A stretch of DNA of 64,000 nucleotides from Xanthocytophaga agilis (GTDB lineage: Bacteria; Bacteroidota; Bacteroidia; Cytophagales; 172606-1): assembly GCF_030068605.1 (NCBI RefSeq), contig NZ_JASJOU010000001.1:372001-436000 (forward strand). The letters are read 5' to 3'. Position numbers and translations under genes: made by a program. Positions 1 through 8,472 of the stretch are shown here, in pieces (position 1 is the stretch's first letter; each line of letters starts with the position of its first letter). The notes beneath the pieces are model-generated. The model was not told the DNA's origin. It made no database searches and worked only from the letters and a program-made list of their open reading frames with translations.

Positions 1-1449
1 CGTAATAACCATTGAATCATCCTGTTTGCTGACATCTATCTCAATAATACCTTGTGCATAAAGCGATGACACACCATGTTTGACAGCATTTTCTACCAGA
101 GGTTGTAATAAAAGCGAAGGAATGCTGGTCTCATATAGGTTGATCTCTTTTTGAACGTTAATCTGATAGGAAAAACCAAACCGGAGTTTTTCCAGTTTCA
201 GATAAGTTTCCAGCATCTGCACTTCTTCATATAGAGAAATGGTGTCTTTGTTGCTATTTTGAAGCGATTCACGTAAAAGCCTTGCAAAGTCAGACAGATA
301 CTCGTTGGCACCTTGTACATCTTGCTTGTTGATAAGCCCCTGTATAGAACCCAGTGCATTAAAGACAAAGTGTGGATTTAACTGTGCATAGATTGCTTTC
401 AGTTCCAGTTGTACCTTTGTTTTGTTTGATAATTCCTGTTGTGTTCTTTGCTTTTGTCTGAGATAGAGAACCAAAGATGTAATAGCACCAAAAAATACAA
501 TGCTAAACATCCCTATAAAGACCCGGAACCAGGTAGATTGGTACCATACCGGAGCTACTTCAAATTGATAAGATGTAGTATGTTCAGGCTGAACTGTGTA
601 GCGTATATGAATCTGATACATACCTGGGGGATAATCTTTGATCCATACAAAACTGTTATTATACTCATTTACTTGCCAGGGGATAAATACTGAACCATCC
701 CGAATAACTTTATATTGTATCTGACTTTTGTCGTAAATGTTTGCTTCCAGTACTAAGATCAGGTTAGTATTTTTATAAGGTAAGACAACTTTGTCCGATA
801 AAGATAGAGAGGTGTCAGTCGCTTTGCTCATCCATGGATATTGCAGTTTTCGTAAAAAGATATCAAAGTTGGCAGACGTATAGACTTTTGCTATTTGCGG
901 ACGAATAGATTCCCAGGAGATAAGGCTGGTTGCGACAATGTGATGCATATTCTCCTGGCGAACATCTATAATGAGTGTCTTACCCAATTGTGTTTTGTAT
1001 CCACCCAGATAAGCCATCTGAGGAAGAGTTGATTCTTTGATCAGTACAGAATCTGTAAATGTACTTATTTGGCTCCAGGGTAGCAGAATGCGATTGCCAG
1101 GATATTCACTCAGTCTGTACTGATAGTTGTGAGCATTGGTAGGTGTCACCCCATGAAGGAAAAAGTGTGCTTGAGCTGTATCGAAAGTGGAGCGCGCAAT
1201 AACTTTAGCCCAAAGCCGATCCTTCAGGAAAGCAGAATCTTTTGATAATATGTCGAAGTGTTTGCTGTTTTCATTTGTCACCCAGAAAGAGTTATTCTCT
1301 TTGCGGATAGCCAGAATGAGATCTACTTTAGAGGGATCTTCATAAATGCCTTCATTGTAACTCTGAGAGAACTCTCCCCAGGGAATCTGTGCATAGGTTG
1401 GAGTGATTAGGCACACTACAAAGAACAGGAATAGAAGTAGGTTTTTCAT
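1..1449 (-). CDS. LytS/YehU-type sensor histidine kinase (C-terminus beyond window)
   Basis: The reading frame is open from ATG 1449-1447 to the window edge, giving 483 residues. It starts with a Sec signal peptide (MKNLLLFLFFVVCLITPTYAQ), followed by about 280 residues of predicted periplasmic beta-rich sensor region, including a Y_Y_Y-like segment ending near YPPGMYQIHIRY. A single transmembrane helix follows at about residues 303-325, then a short coiled coil and the His_kinase domain. The phosphoacceptor is His360 in QLNPHFVFNALGSIQGL, and a later LLLQPLVENAVKHG motif starts the ATPase region. The last part of the ATPase domain is missing. Family members usually signal to a LytTR response regulator encoded next door, which would be outside the window. 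The ligand cannot be predicted. The class is secure. Confidence 0.9.
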   Translation of the reverse strand, partial: MKNLLLFLFFVVCLITPTYAQIPWGEFSQSYNEGIYEDPSKVDLILAIRKENNSFWVTNENSKHFDILSKDSAFLKDRLWAKVIARSTFDTAQAHFFLHGVTPTNAHNYQYRLSEYPGNRILLPWSQISTFTDSVLIKESTLPQMAYLGGYKTQLGKTLIIDVRQENMHHIVATSLISWESIRPQIAKVYTSANFDIFLRKLQYPWMSKATDTSLSLSDKVVLPYKNTNLILVLEANIYDKSQIQYKVIRDGSVFIPWQVNEYNNSFVWIKDYPPGMYQIHIRYTVQPEHTTSYQFEVAPVWYQSTWFRVFIGMFSIVFFGAITSLVLYLRQKQRTQQELSNKTKVQLELKAIYAQLNPHFVFNALGSIQGLINKQDVQGANEYLSDFARLLRESLQNSNKDTISLYEEVQMLETYLKLEKLRFGFSYQINVQKEINLYETSIPSLLLQPLVENAVKHGVSSLYAQGIIEIDVSKQDDSMVIT

Positions 1450-1543
1450 GCCGTTTGATTTCTCTATCAAAAATCGGCTTTTTTCTTTTATAAATCAGTG
1501 TTACTGTGAATCTGGTAGAATGGACTGTGAATTGAGAACTTCC

Positions 1544-2026
1544 TCATTTCATAAATGAATGTTCTGTTTTTTGCATTTCTGCAACAAGGGTCTTTTTAAA
1601 GTCTTGATAGATAGTGGGAGATCCTAAAACTGTCGTTGTATTTTTGTCAATAATCAACATGCTATCAGGATAACCACCCCAGTAATAACCATAGCCATAA
1701 TGGTTTTCAAGCTTTATTTTTGTGGTATTGCCAATAAAGTAGATACTTTCTTCTTTGCATAGAATAGCCTGGAAATCTTCTTCAATGCGAGTATAACAAA
1801 TGCCTAGAAAAGTTTTTTTTACGATTATTCTATTGTTTTCAATCTTAATTAATGAGTAAGGTGCAAGAAATGATATAAGTAAAATAAGCGTGTTATATAT
1901 AACTAATTGTGTCAGATCAACATACTTTCTTAAAAAAAGGAAAGTAATAATTGAAAGGATAAGTAATAGATAGAATAGAAGAAGACCATCTATAGTGTTT
2001 CGACTCTTATATTGCAGTTGAATCAT
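1544..2026 (-). CDS. Hypothetical membrane protein, two N-terminal helices
   Basis: 160 residues. Two hydrophobic helices are visible at about residues 13-33 and 40-60, followed by a soluble C-terminal domain of about 95 residues rich in Ile, Tyr and Lys (KIENNRIIVKKTFLGI). This layout resembles small PH-like membrane proteins of Bacteroidota, but I see no diagnostic motif. It lies 40 bp downstream of the phosphatase gene on the same strand, so co-transcription is possible. Codon and base composition match the neighbours. I do not recognise the family and assign no function. It is likely to be a real gene because it has membrane topology and no competing frame. Confidence 0.6.
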   Translation of the reverse strand: MIQLQYKSRNTIDGLLLFYLLLILSIITFLFLRKYVDLTQLVIYNTLILLISFLAPYSLIKIENNRIIVKKTFLGICYTRIEEDFQAILCKEESIYFIGNTTKIKLENHYGYGYYWGGYPDSMLIIDKNTTTVLGSPTIYQDFKKTLVAEMQKTEHSFMK

Positions 2027-2065
2027 AAATATCCTGTTAATAGAGAAGTAATTGTAATGATAGTG

Positions 2066-2713
2066 TTATCCTTGTCGGTCTACATTCTTTTGGGTAATAA
2101 GTTCGAAGCTATCCAGGTTTAAAGCACATAAATTTCCATATTCACCAGCAGCCTCCCGCAATCCACGATAACACCCATTATCCAGAGGAAGTATGGGCTC
2201 CCTGTTCTTGATTGCCAGTGTGATTTCACTGAGAGAATGGATTGTATGTCCATGAACTACTTTACGTTGATTGAGAAATTCTTCATCTGGCAGAGGGGAT
2301 TGTCGCATCCATAACATAGAATAGGTATCTTCCAATGGATCTGACGCCAAAAAGTTAAGACCTGCATGAACAAGGTAAAAATGATCTGTTTCGTAGTAAT
2401 AGGGAAGTTCTATAAAAAAGTCTCTGTAAGGAGGAATAATTTCATCCAAACGGTCTGCCAGTAACATTTGCTCATGATTTCCCCGCAGAGGATATACTTC
2501 ATATTGACTGGCACGCAACTGAATAATATAGTCAAGTACTTTGGTTTGCTTTGGTCCCCGGTTAATGTAATCACCCAGTAAAAATAGCTGATCGCTTTGG
2601 GTAAGGCCAATCTGATCTTCTACCAGTGCTCTGAATGTGTCAAAACATCCATGAATATCTCCAATAGCAAATCGTCTGCCTGCTTTTGTTTTTTTAACAT
2701 AGGTTCCAGTCAT
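2066..2713 (-). CDS. PPP-family serine/threonine-type metallophosphatase
   Basis: 215 residues, the usual length of a bacterial PPP phosphatase (PrpA/PrpB or ApaH-like). The metal-binding motifs appear in order: GDIHG (residues 18-22), GDYINRG (47-53) and GNHE (78-81), followed by VHAG and VHGHT, which supply the remaining histidines. The second motif has Asn where most family members have Asp (GDxVDRG), so one position is non-canonical. The protein should be cytosolic and hydrolyse phosphoprotein or nucleotide phosphoesters using two Mn or Fe ions. The substrate cannot be inferred. It lies just upstream of the small membrane protein gene on the same strand. Confidence 0.85.
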   Translation of the reverse strand: MTGTYVKKTKAGRRFAIGDIHGCFDTFRALVEDQIGLTQSDQLFLLGDYINRGPKQTKVLDYIIQLRASQYEVYPLRGNHEQMLLADRLDEIIPPYRDFFIELPYYYETDHFYLVHAGLNFLASDPLEDTYSMLWMRQSPLPDEEFLNQRKVVHGHTIHSLSEITLAIKNREPILPLDNGCYRGLREAAGEYGNLCALNLDSFELITQKNVDRQG

Positions 2714-2940
2714 GATTGCTCTGATGTTAGGTTAGTCTGGCAATAGGTGTATACTTGGTTTGCGCCTGTGTATCAGTTTGTAATTTATGGATTTGATTTG
2801 TTTTTTACATGTTATACTCCAGAATTTCTGTTTCGTTATAGTTCTTATCAGTCAAAATATAAGATGATAATTGTAGTTCACTATTTGATTTTATTATATC
2901 ACTGACAGGAAAGGTTTTCATAAGAACATGGTTAAAATGT

Positions 2941-3396
2941 TTAACCCCATATTGTTGTTTGATCAATGTCACAGTTTTCGTTTACTTCTATAATAATACT
3001 GTGTCCCCAGAATGTATCTCCGTCATTGTAGAAGATCTGAAAGCTTAAATCCTGAAAGAAATTAATCCCATCGATCTGTATTCTGTTCACAAACTCTTGT
3101 TCTGAAATTGGATTTTCTTCCCAATCGTCTTCATCTTCCAGATAGCCTGGATAAAGTGCAAACAACTCTGCATCCAGTAGTTCCTTGTTGGATTTTACCC
3201 AATCCAGACGTTGTTCTATCTGAAGTGTATATTCTTCAAGATCAAACAATGCAGTTTCCTGTTCGTCAAAGGCAATACGTACCTGATTACTAAATATTAG
3301 TGCGTTCTTTTCGTAGCTTCCTAATTGCTGATTTAGTGTATATTCCTGTAAACTCATTGTAATTGATTTATTGGTAGATCTGTTCTGTAAATACAT
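2941..3396 (-). CDS. DUF2262-type protein, possible immunity-like protein
   Basis: 151 residues. The C-terminal half carries the DUF2262 pattern: ISEQEFVNRIQIDGI followed by FQIFYNDGDTFWGHSIII. The N-terminal half is acidic and helical. An alternative start is Met14 (MSLQEYTL). I prefer the first ATG because it directly abuts the TGA of the upstream gene (TGA 3399-3397, ATG 3396-3394), which suggests translational coupling. There is no signal peptide, so it should be cytosolic. DUF2262 proteins have no established function. Some occur beside SMI1/KNR4 proteins in toxin-immunity gene neighbourhoods, and an SMI1-like gene is the direct neighbour here. The function is inference. Confidence 0.7.
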   Translation of the reverse strand: MYLQNRSTNKSITMSLQEYTLNQQLGSYEKNALIFSNQVRIAFDEQETALFDLEEYTLQIEQRLDWVKSNKELLDAELFALYPGYLEDEDDWEENPISEQEFVNRIQIDGINFFQDLSFQIFYNDGDTFWGHSIIIEVNENCDIDQTTIWG

Positions 3397-3798
3397 TCAG
3401 TCATTGAAATACTCCTCAGCATTTTCTGTAGAAGTCCATTCCTCCATATCTGGTAGTACTACCTTTTGCACAAACGCAAACAGGTTTTTATACTCACCAC
3501 AGATGATATTCCATTGAGTATTATGAAATGAGGGATGATAATAGATGACATTCTCACAAATCTGATTGTCTTTGATTTCAAATCCTGCAAAGTCATCTCT
3601 GTCATGACGTCTGAGAATGGTTATGAGTTCCCTTTTAGCAGGATTTTCCAGTTGAAATCGTTGCGTAGCAAATGCAAATTCATCCAGTTGAGAGCAAAAG
3701 TGCCAGGGTTCAAAAGAGACCAGATTCTGGCCAACAAACCAGCGGAATGCATTGGGTAATAAGAGTCCGTTAGTTGTTTTGAATAAATGTGCATTCAT
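3397..3798 (-). CDS. SMI1/KNR4-like small cytosolic protein
   Basis: 133 residues with no signal peptide or transmembrane segment. The order of features (an aromatic N-terminal segment, a central IYYHPSFHNTQWNIICGEY, then a helix FAFVQKVVLPDMEEW and an acidic C-terminus) resembles SMI1/KNR4-fold proteins, many of which are immunity proteins of polymorphic toxin systems. The match is by pattern only and is weak. The stop codon abuts the start codon of the DUF2262-type gene, so the two probably form a bicistronic unit. No toxin gene with an Rhs, PAAR or LXG leader is visible nearby. An unrelated small-protein family is possible. Confidence 0.5.
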   Translation of the reverse strand: MNAHLFKTTNGLLLPNAFRWFVGQNLVSFEPWHFCSQLDEFAFATQRFQLENPAKRELITILRRHDRDDFAGFEIKDNQICENVIYYHPSFHNTQWNIICGEYKNLFAFVQKVVLPDMEEWTSTENAEEYFND

Positions 3799-3845
3799 AA
3801 CCTGCTACTTTTTTTTAGAAAAAAAATATTCAGGCGGAAAGATAT

Positions 3846-3885
3846 AAAAAATCCCATTTTGAATGTGGAAACGCTCAAAATGGGA
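3846..3885 (-). terminator. Rho-independent terminator of the NADP oxidoreductase gene
   Basis: A perfect 11-bp inverted repeat (TCCCATTTTGA at 3852-3862 and its complement at 3875-3885) is followed on the minus strand by a run of Ts. It lies just downstream of the gene ending at 3907. Confidence 0.75.
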
Positions 3886-3906
3886 GTAGAATAGGTATAA
3901 AAAGAA

Positions 3907-4503
3907 TCAGGAGAATTTTAACAGGTTTTTAGCTGTGAACGGACCTCCAAATTGTTGCAGTTTGCCACCAACAGCTAGGGTACCTAAATCGATGCCTGCA
4001 AAACCCATTTTTGTAAGGAGATCTTCGATTTGAGCCTTAACTGAGGAGTTGTCACCTGAATAAAAAATAACTCTGTGTCCCGCGCCTTCCTGTGGATTTG
4101 CTGTTAAAAGTGCAGCAGGTAAAGTATTAAATGCCTTGATTACATGTGCATCAGGTATCAGGCTGGCAATTATTTCACTGGAAGTGGTATTGCCCAGATC
4201 CAATGGTTTAAACTCCGGAAAAGAAATAGCATTTGTGGCATCCAGCAGAATTTTACCCTTCCAGGATGATATACTTTTGATGACTTGTTCTGCTTTTTCC
4301 CATGGTACTGCCAGCAAGATAATATCTGCCTCGGCTGCTTCCTGTACGCTTCCGGCTCTTAGGCCTTTGCCTATCTGTTGTATAATACCTGTCAGCGATT
4401 CTGCTCCTTTGCTGTTGCTGATAACTACTTCATTGCCGGTTGTGACTGCATGTTTTGCAAATGCCTGACCAATATTGCCGGCTCCAATAATTCCGATTTT
4501 CAT
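3907..4503 (-). CDS. F420-dependent-type NADP oxidoreductase
   Basis: 198 residues. It begins with a Rossmann nucleotide-binding motif (MKIGIIGAGNIGQAF). It then follows the NADPH:F420 reductase-like family pattern: VVISNSKGAESL after beta2, ADIILLAVPWEKAEQV, and ILLDATNAISF, with a C-terminal GDNSSVKAQIEDLLTKMGF helix region. Most bacterial members lack coenzyme F420 and are NAD(P)-dependent reductases of unknown substrate. The protein is cytosolic. It lies about 70 bp upstream of the 3' end of pirin's neighbour region, in the same direction as pirin and the Crp/Fnr regulator, and has its own terminator. A redox role would fit the pirin context, but that is inference. Confidence 0.8.
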   Translation of the reverse strand: MKIGIIGAGNIGQAFAKHAVTTGNEVVISNSKGAESLTGIIQQIGKGLRAGSVQEAAEADIILLAVPWEKAEQVIKSISSWKGKILLDATNAISFPEFKPLDLGNTTSSEIIASLIPDAHVIKAFNTLPAALLTANPQEGAGHRVIFYSGDNSSVKAQIEDLLTKMGFAGIDLGTLAVGGKLQQFGGPFTAKNLLKFS

Positions 4504-4534
4504 AAAAATAAAAATAGATATGTATGATAGGACT

Positions 4535-4565
4535 AGATCCCTCCTGAATAGAAGAGGAGGGATCT
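4535..4565 (-). terminator. Candidate hairpin terminator after pirin
   Basis: A perfect 11-bp stem (AGATCCCTCCT at 4535-4545, complement at 4555-4565) with a 9-nt loop lies immediately downstream of the pirin stop codon. No clear T-run follows, so factor-independent termination is uncertain. Confidence 0.45.
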
Positions 4566-4573
4566 AAGTATAA

Positions 4574-5449
4574 TTAATTGGTGTATTCTATTTTGCCGTA
4601 TTTTCCAGCAAAGAAGTCCCGATAAGCTTCTGCTACTTCCAAACGGCTATTCATCACAAATGGACCTTCGGCTGCAATAGGCTCCTGATAAGGTTCACCA
4701 CCGAACAAGATCAGATCTGCAACTTCGTTATGTATATTTGTGAAAGCCAGTGAAGTTCCTTCTTCAGAGAAAACAAGCAGTTCGCTGTTTCCATAGTCAT
4801 TACCATCTATCTGTATTGACTGTGTTGGGATGAATGCAGCATATTCCAGACCTGATTCCGCTTCAAACTGAAATGTTCGACCAGGATTAATCCGGATGTG
4901 AAAGATAAATTGTCTGGTAAATGTGATTACAGGTGATATATGACCTTCATAGCTACCAATTAAAACACGAAGTTTACCAACATGATCTGTCCATTCTATC
5001 TCTGGAACATCCTGAGGCTGAACAGCCAGATAAGCTGGAGCTTCCGCTTTATTCTTTGCGGGTAAGTTTACCCAGAATTGCAGAGAATGTAATACCCCAC
5101 CATTTTTTTGAAATTCCTGACTGAGATGTTCATCATGGATTATTCCATTGCCTGCTTTCATCCATTGAGCACCGCCTGCACTGACAATTCCATGATTCCC
5201 TTGACTATCGTAATGTTCTAGTTCACCACTGAATAAATAGCTGAATGTTGCAATTCCCCGGTGTGGATGAGCAAATTTTCCATTGGGTATTTCAGGAGTT
5301 TCTGGTTTTTGCTGGTAAGGATATACATGATCCAGAAAGACAAATGGACCAACTGCATCAACGTAGTAGTTAGGAACCATCCGATTGACTTGTAACTTAC
5401 CAACAGTAGCCTGTGTACCGTTATAGGTAACAGAAATATTCTTTTTCAT
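4574..5449 (-). CDS. Pirin family protein
   Basis: About 291 residues when started at Met29 of the longer open frame (MKKNISVTYNG). The longer frame would begin inside the 60-bp palindrome and adds no conserved sequence. The bicupin pattern is clear: AHPHRGIATFSYLFSGELEH, then QWMKAGNGIIHDE, giving the metal ligands His, His, His and Glu in the N-terminal cupin. The C-terminal domain ends with LFGGEPYQEPI and GPFVMNS, typical of pirins. Bacterial pirins are iron-binding proteins with quercetin dioxygenase activity or regulatory roles in redox stress (family knowledge). The protein is cytosolic. The upstream palindrome and the Crp/Fnr gene suggest control by that regulator (inference). Confidence 0.9.
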   Translation of the reverse strand: MKKNISVTYNGTQATVGKLQVNRMVPNYYVDAVGPFVFLDHVYPYQQKPETPEIPNGKFAHPHRGIATFSYLFSGELEHYDSQGNHGIVSAGGAQWMKAGNGIIHDEHLSQEFQKNGGVLHSLQFWVNLPAKNKAEAPAYLAVQPQDVPEIEWTDHVGKLRVLIGSYEGHISPVITFTRQFIFHIRINPGRTFQFEAESGLEYAAFIPTQSIQIDGNDYGNSELLVFSEEGTSLAFTNIHNEVADLILFGGEPYQEPIAAEGPFVMNSRLEVAEAYRDFFAGKYGKIEYTN

Positions 5450-5510
5450 ATAAGTGATAGTTTGTATCGATTGAACAATACAAAATTCGGGAATAGCTAC
5501 CTCTTTATAC

Positions 5511-5570
5511 TTGACAAAAGCCTGAAAATGCAATTGACATATGTCAACTACATTTTCAGGCTTTTGTCAA
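5511..5570. promoter_or_regulatory. 60-bp near-perfect palindrome with Fnr-like core
   Basis: Bases 5511-5540 are the reverse complement of 5541-5570 with only two mismatched pairs. The centre (5534-5547) is a 14-bp perfect palindrome, TTGACATATGTCAA, which matches the Fnr/Crp-type half-site layout TTGAy-N4-rTCAA. It sits between a Crp/Fnr-family gene and pirin, both on the minus strand, 62 bp upstream of the chosen pirin start. There is no loop and no T-run, so a simple terminator is less likely than an operator or a cruciform-forming site. Confidence 0.65.
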
Positions 5571-5590
5571 ATGAAAATGGATAGAAAGAC

Positions 5591-6175
5591 TTATTTATAT
5601 AGTAGCCTTTTACGGATTCGGGTTAATGTTTCCGGGGAAATGCCTAAATAGGAGGCTATCATATTCTGAGGGAATCGCTGCAGAAATTCAGGATGGTTGG
5701 TAACAAAATCCTGGTATTTCTCTTCTGCATCCATTCCGATGGAAGCATGGATTCGCTTTTGGGTTGCAATGTGGTGCTTCATATCCAGTACCCGAACCAT
5801 TTTTACAAATGCCGGAATTTCATTGAGTAATTGCTGGTAATGTTCCTGATTCAGCACCAGCAGTTCACAATCCTCCAATGCATCAATATTGTAAGGAGAG
5901 GGTGAAAGCATAAAAAAGCTTTCTCTGTCACCTATCCACCAGTTTTCGATACCGAACTGTATAATGGTTTCGTGTCCTTTGTCATTGACGGTATACATGC
6001 GCATAGAACCTTTGAGGATAAATGCCATTTGTTTAGCTACATCACCTTCCTGAAGGAAATATTGTTTCTTACGTAACTTTTTAAATGTAAAAGCCTGATG
6101 AACGATCTCAAATTCTTTATCTGTTAGGGACATTGAAGAATACTTCTCAACGTATTTCCGCAAAGCTTCATGCAT
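5591..6175 (-). CDS. Crp/Fnr family transcriptional regulator
   Basis: 194 residues, typical of the short Bacteroidota Crp/Fnr regulators. The cyclic-nucleotide-binding fold covers about residues 10-125 (FLQEGDVAKQMAFILKGSMRMY, then QFGIENWWIGDRESFFM). A C-terminal helix-turn-helix ends in MIASYLGISPETLTRIRKRLL. There are no cysteine clusters, so an oxygen-sensing iron-sulphur centre is unlikely, and ligand-binding residues for cAMP are not obvious. It lies directly upstream of pirin and the 60-bp palindrome. Regulators of this subgroup often control the adjacent gene, so pirin is the probable target (inference). Confidence 0.88.
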   Translation of the reverse strand: MHEALRKYVEKYSSMSLTDKEFEIVHQAFTFKKLRKKQYFLQEGDVAKQMAFILKGSMRMYTVNDKGHETIIQFGIENWWIGDRESFFMLSPSPYNIDALEDCELLVLNQEHYQQLLNEIPAFVKMVRVLDMKHHIATQKRIHASIGMDAEEKYQDFVTNHPEFLQRFPQNMIASYLGISPETLTRIRKRLLYK

Positions 6176-6305
6176 ACTAGTATTTTTGTAAAGTGCTTAG
6201 TGGACAGTAGTGTCCAACTGATAAGTGGTTTTCTAACGTAAATATAGAAAAATCTCTTTCGAATTTGAGGAATTCGGATTTGATAGGTGGTGGTATACTA
6301 AAGCA

Positions 6306-6359
6306 ATTGCCCGAGAAAATCTGCCATTAATCTATTGTTGGCTGATTTCTTCGGGCAAT
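6306..6359 (-). terminator. Imperfect hairpin downstream of the lipoprotein gene
   Basis: ATTGCCCGA (6306-6314) pairs with TCGGGCAAT (6351-6359), and the stem extends inward with mismatches (AAATCTGCC against GGCTGATTT). It lies just after the stop of the gene at 6381 and is probably its transcription terminator. Confidence 0.45.
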
Positions 6360-6380
6360 ACTATACTGGTATAGGTACTT

Positions 6381-7949
6381 TTACTGTACTTTGGCTAACC
6401 AAAGAGACGCATTCAGATGTAAGGCAGGATGAGAAGTGTATCCAGAAGGAACATCTCCTGACCAGCCGTTAAACAAATTGTCATTAGTATCTCCAGTTCC
6501 ATCATCTGAAGGGGAGCTGTCACCTACAAACACAATACGTCCATTTCCATAGGTAGCCAACAAGGCCATTACACCTGTATTACCTCCTAATGTACTACTT
6601 GTACGCCAGAACAAACCTTGTACAGAAGAGTTATTGGAAGGATACAAAGTGGCAGTTGTGCCATTATAAAAGGCTAGCTTAGTAGCAGAACCTGCCGAAC
6701 CATTCAATACAGCCTGAGCGTTTGTATTGGTTCCTGTATATACCTTTGTTGTAGGTTGTTCGCTGATATCTACTAAATCTACAACGAAACCAAATGGGTT
6801 ACTGTTATTGATTCCATTATTTGTCATCATATCGTTCCATACACGAGGAGAGTCGTAGCCGTCTCCATCACGATCAGAAGGATTGTATCCATTGGGATCT
6901 GCTCCAGATATATTGGTACCCGTATGATCTGCAATCATCATCAATCCACCTCCATTTGCAATGAAATTCATAATAGCTGTTTTCTCTGAAGATGTAAACA
7001 ACCGATTGGGCTCAATAACCATAAATACATCATAGTTACTCAGATCCTGAGCGTTAGAAGCATCTCCATAGGTGATAGCACCACCATTCGGCAAGGTTTC
7101 TACCAGATGGCCACGTTTTGCCAATTCTACTGCCCATGCTGACATACCTCCTTTCCAGTAAGTTTCACTGGTACTGGATGTGATGCCTGTATATGAAGGA
7201 GTAGGATACCGTTGTGCTTTGGTTTCAGTAGTAGATCCTCCTGTATAGATAGGCACACTTTCTGTACCATCTGCATCAATCTGCCAGTCTGCACTACCTG
7301 CATTTTCTCGCTTGGAGGCATCAAACAAGAACTTCTTGGCTGTAGTGCCACCACCTGTACCATTATCGTTGATGATAATGTCGTCAATGTTGATACGATT
7401 GCTGGAACCAGACAGCTTCCGGATCTCCAAACGAACGGTGCCTGATATATTTAAGGTAAACGTTTGGGTTTGTAGAGTTGAAGTTGTGGTTATGTTAGAT
7501 CCTGTCTGGGTCCATGTACTGCCATTATTGACGGAATACCAGAGTCCCCATTGGCTACTTGCATCTGTTCCATAGGTGCCATGTTTAACGCTTACAGTAC
7601 TGATCCCTGTTGTCACATTAAACAGCATGGTTATTTTACCTGTATTTCGTATACGTGCTGACCAGGAACCGCTTTTCAGATCTCCGCTTAGATTTCCAAT
7701 CAGTGCATCATACAAATTCCAGGTGTTGCTCAGCAATGTCACATTGTCACCACTGGATGATCCGGTTGGAGAGACATCATAGGCTGTTTTGGGGCTTGTT
7801 GAACCTACCTCAAATCCTTGAGATAGAGAAACTGCTGCTGCTGAAACGATAGTCTCATCAACAGGCGCTTGGATACGGACCTCGTTTAATTCTGGAGTAC
7901 AGCTGGTCACAATGAGACCTGCCAGAAGTGTAATGGCAAGCCCACGCAT
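6381..7949 (-). CDS. Lipoprotein with jelly-roll-like and GATase1-like domains
   Basis: 522 residues from Met8 of the longer frame, which gives a clean lipoprotein signal (MRGLAITLLAGLIVTSC). Residues about 45-190 form a beta-rich region resembling a carbohydrate-binding or jelly-roll domain (WSARIRNTGKITMLFNV, then RLEIRKLSGSSNRINIDDI). The C-terminal half (LFDASKRENAGSADW, LSNYDVFMVIEPNRLFTSSEK, FIANGGGLMMIADHTG, GNGRIVFVGDSSPSDD) has the pattern of DUF4350 or ThuA-like class I glutamine-amidotransferase folds without an obvious catalytic Cys nucleophile. It is likely anchored in the outer membrane or periplasm. Substrate binding rather than amidotransfer is the likely role. The family assignment is inference. 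Confidence 0.6.
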   Translation of the reverse strand: MRGLAITLLAGLIVTSCTPELNEVRIQAPVDETIVSAAAVSLSQGFEVGSTSPKTAYDVSPTGSSSGDNVTLLSNTWNLYDALIGNLSGDLKSGSWSARIRNTGKITMLFNVTTGISTVSVKHGTYGTDASSQWGLWYSVNNGSTWTQTGSNITTTSTLQTQTFTLNISGTVRLEIRKLSGSSNRINIDDIIINDNGTGGGTTAKKFLFDASKRENAGSADWQIDADGTESVPIYTGGSTTETKAQRYPTPSYTGITSSTSETYWKGGMSAWAVELAKRGHLVETLPNGGAITYGDASNAQDLSNYDVFMVIEPNRLFTSSEKTAIMNFIANGGGLMMIADHTGTNISGADPNGYNPSDRDGDGYDSPRVWNDMMTNNGINNSNPFGFVVDLVDISEQPTTKVYTGTNTNAQAVLNGSAGSATKLAFYNGTTATLYPSNNSSVQGLFWRTSSTLGGNTGVMALLATYGNGRIVFVGDSSPSDDGTGDTNDNLFNGWSGDVPSGYTSHPALHLNASLWLAKVQ

Positions 7950-8472
7950 GGTTTGTGTTAATACGATCATAAATGATAGAGAAGTAAAAGAAAAAAATGA
8001 ATAAAATATACTGTAGATTTTTGAGTATTTATGGTGTAAATATCTAATTTTTAGATGGTTATGTGTGTTATGGAATTGTTTATTTTTTGTGATATAATTA
8101 TTTTTTCTTATCCTTTTATCTGATACTATAAGAAAATGGAAAAAAAAACAATTTACCCTTGCTGCACAAAAGTTATTAATTATAAATATCTGGTAATAAG
8201 GAGGTGAGGCAGATCCGGGAGGAAAGTCAGGTATCGATCTGATAAATTATTAAATGATGTAAAATAAACGTACTTTTATCAGTATCAGTCATTTAAAAGA
8301 TCTTACCAAGGACTTTAATGCATAAGATGGATTGTGGGAATTTGGATGATTTTGGTCATCGTAAATACTGAAATAATTCTTTATCTATGCTATTATTTGA
8401 CGATAACAAGGATTAATTCTACACCCGTTTATGCAGAAACATAGACGGATGCTGCATAGACTATTTAAGTAA
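7950..8472. other. AT-rich intergenic region between divergent genes
   Basis: About 520 bp separate the lipoprotein gene from the PAS kinase gene. I see no conserved open frame, RNA gene or strong palindrome. It presumably holds both divergent promoters. Confidence 0.5.

Noticed and set aside
4136..4468. Plus-strand open frame over the NADP oxidoreductase gene
   Set aside because: Antisense to a gene with a clear Rossmann motif; no domain seen.
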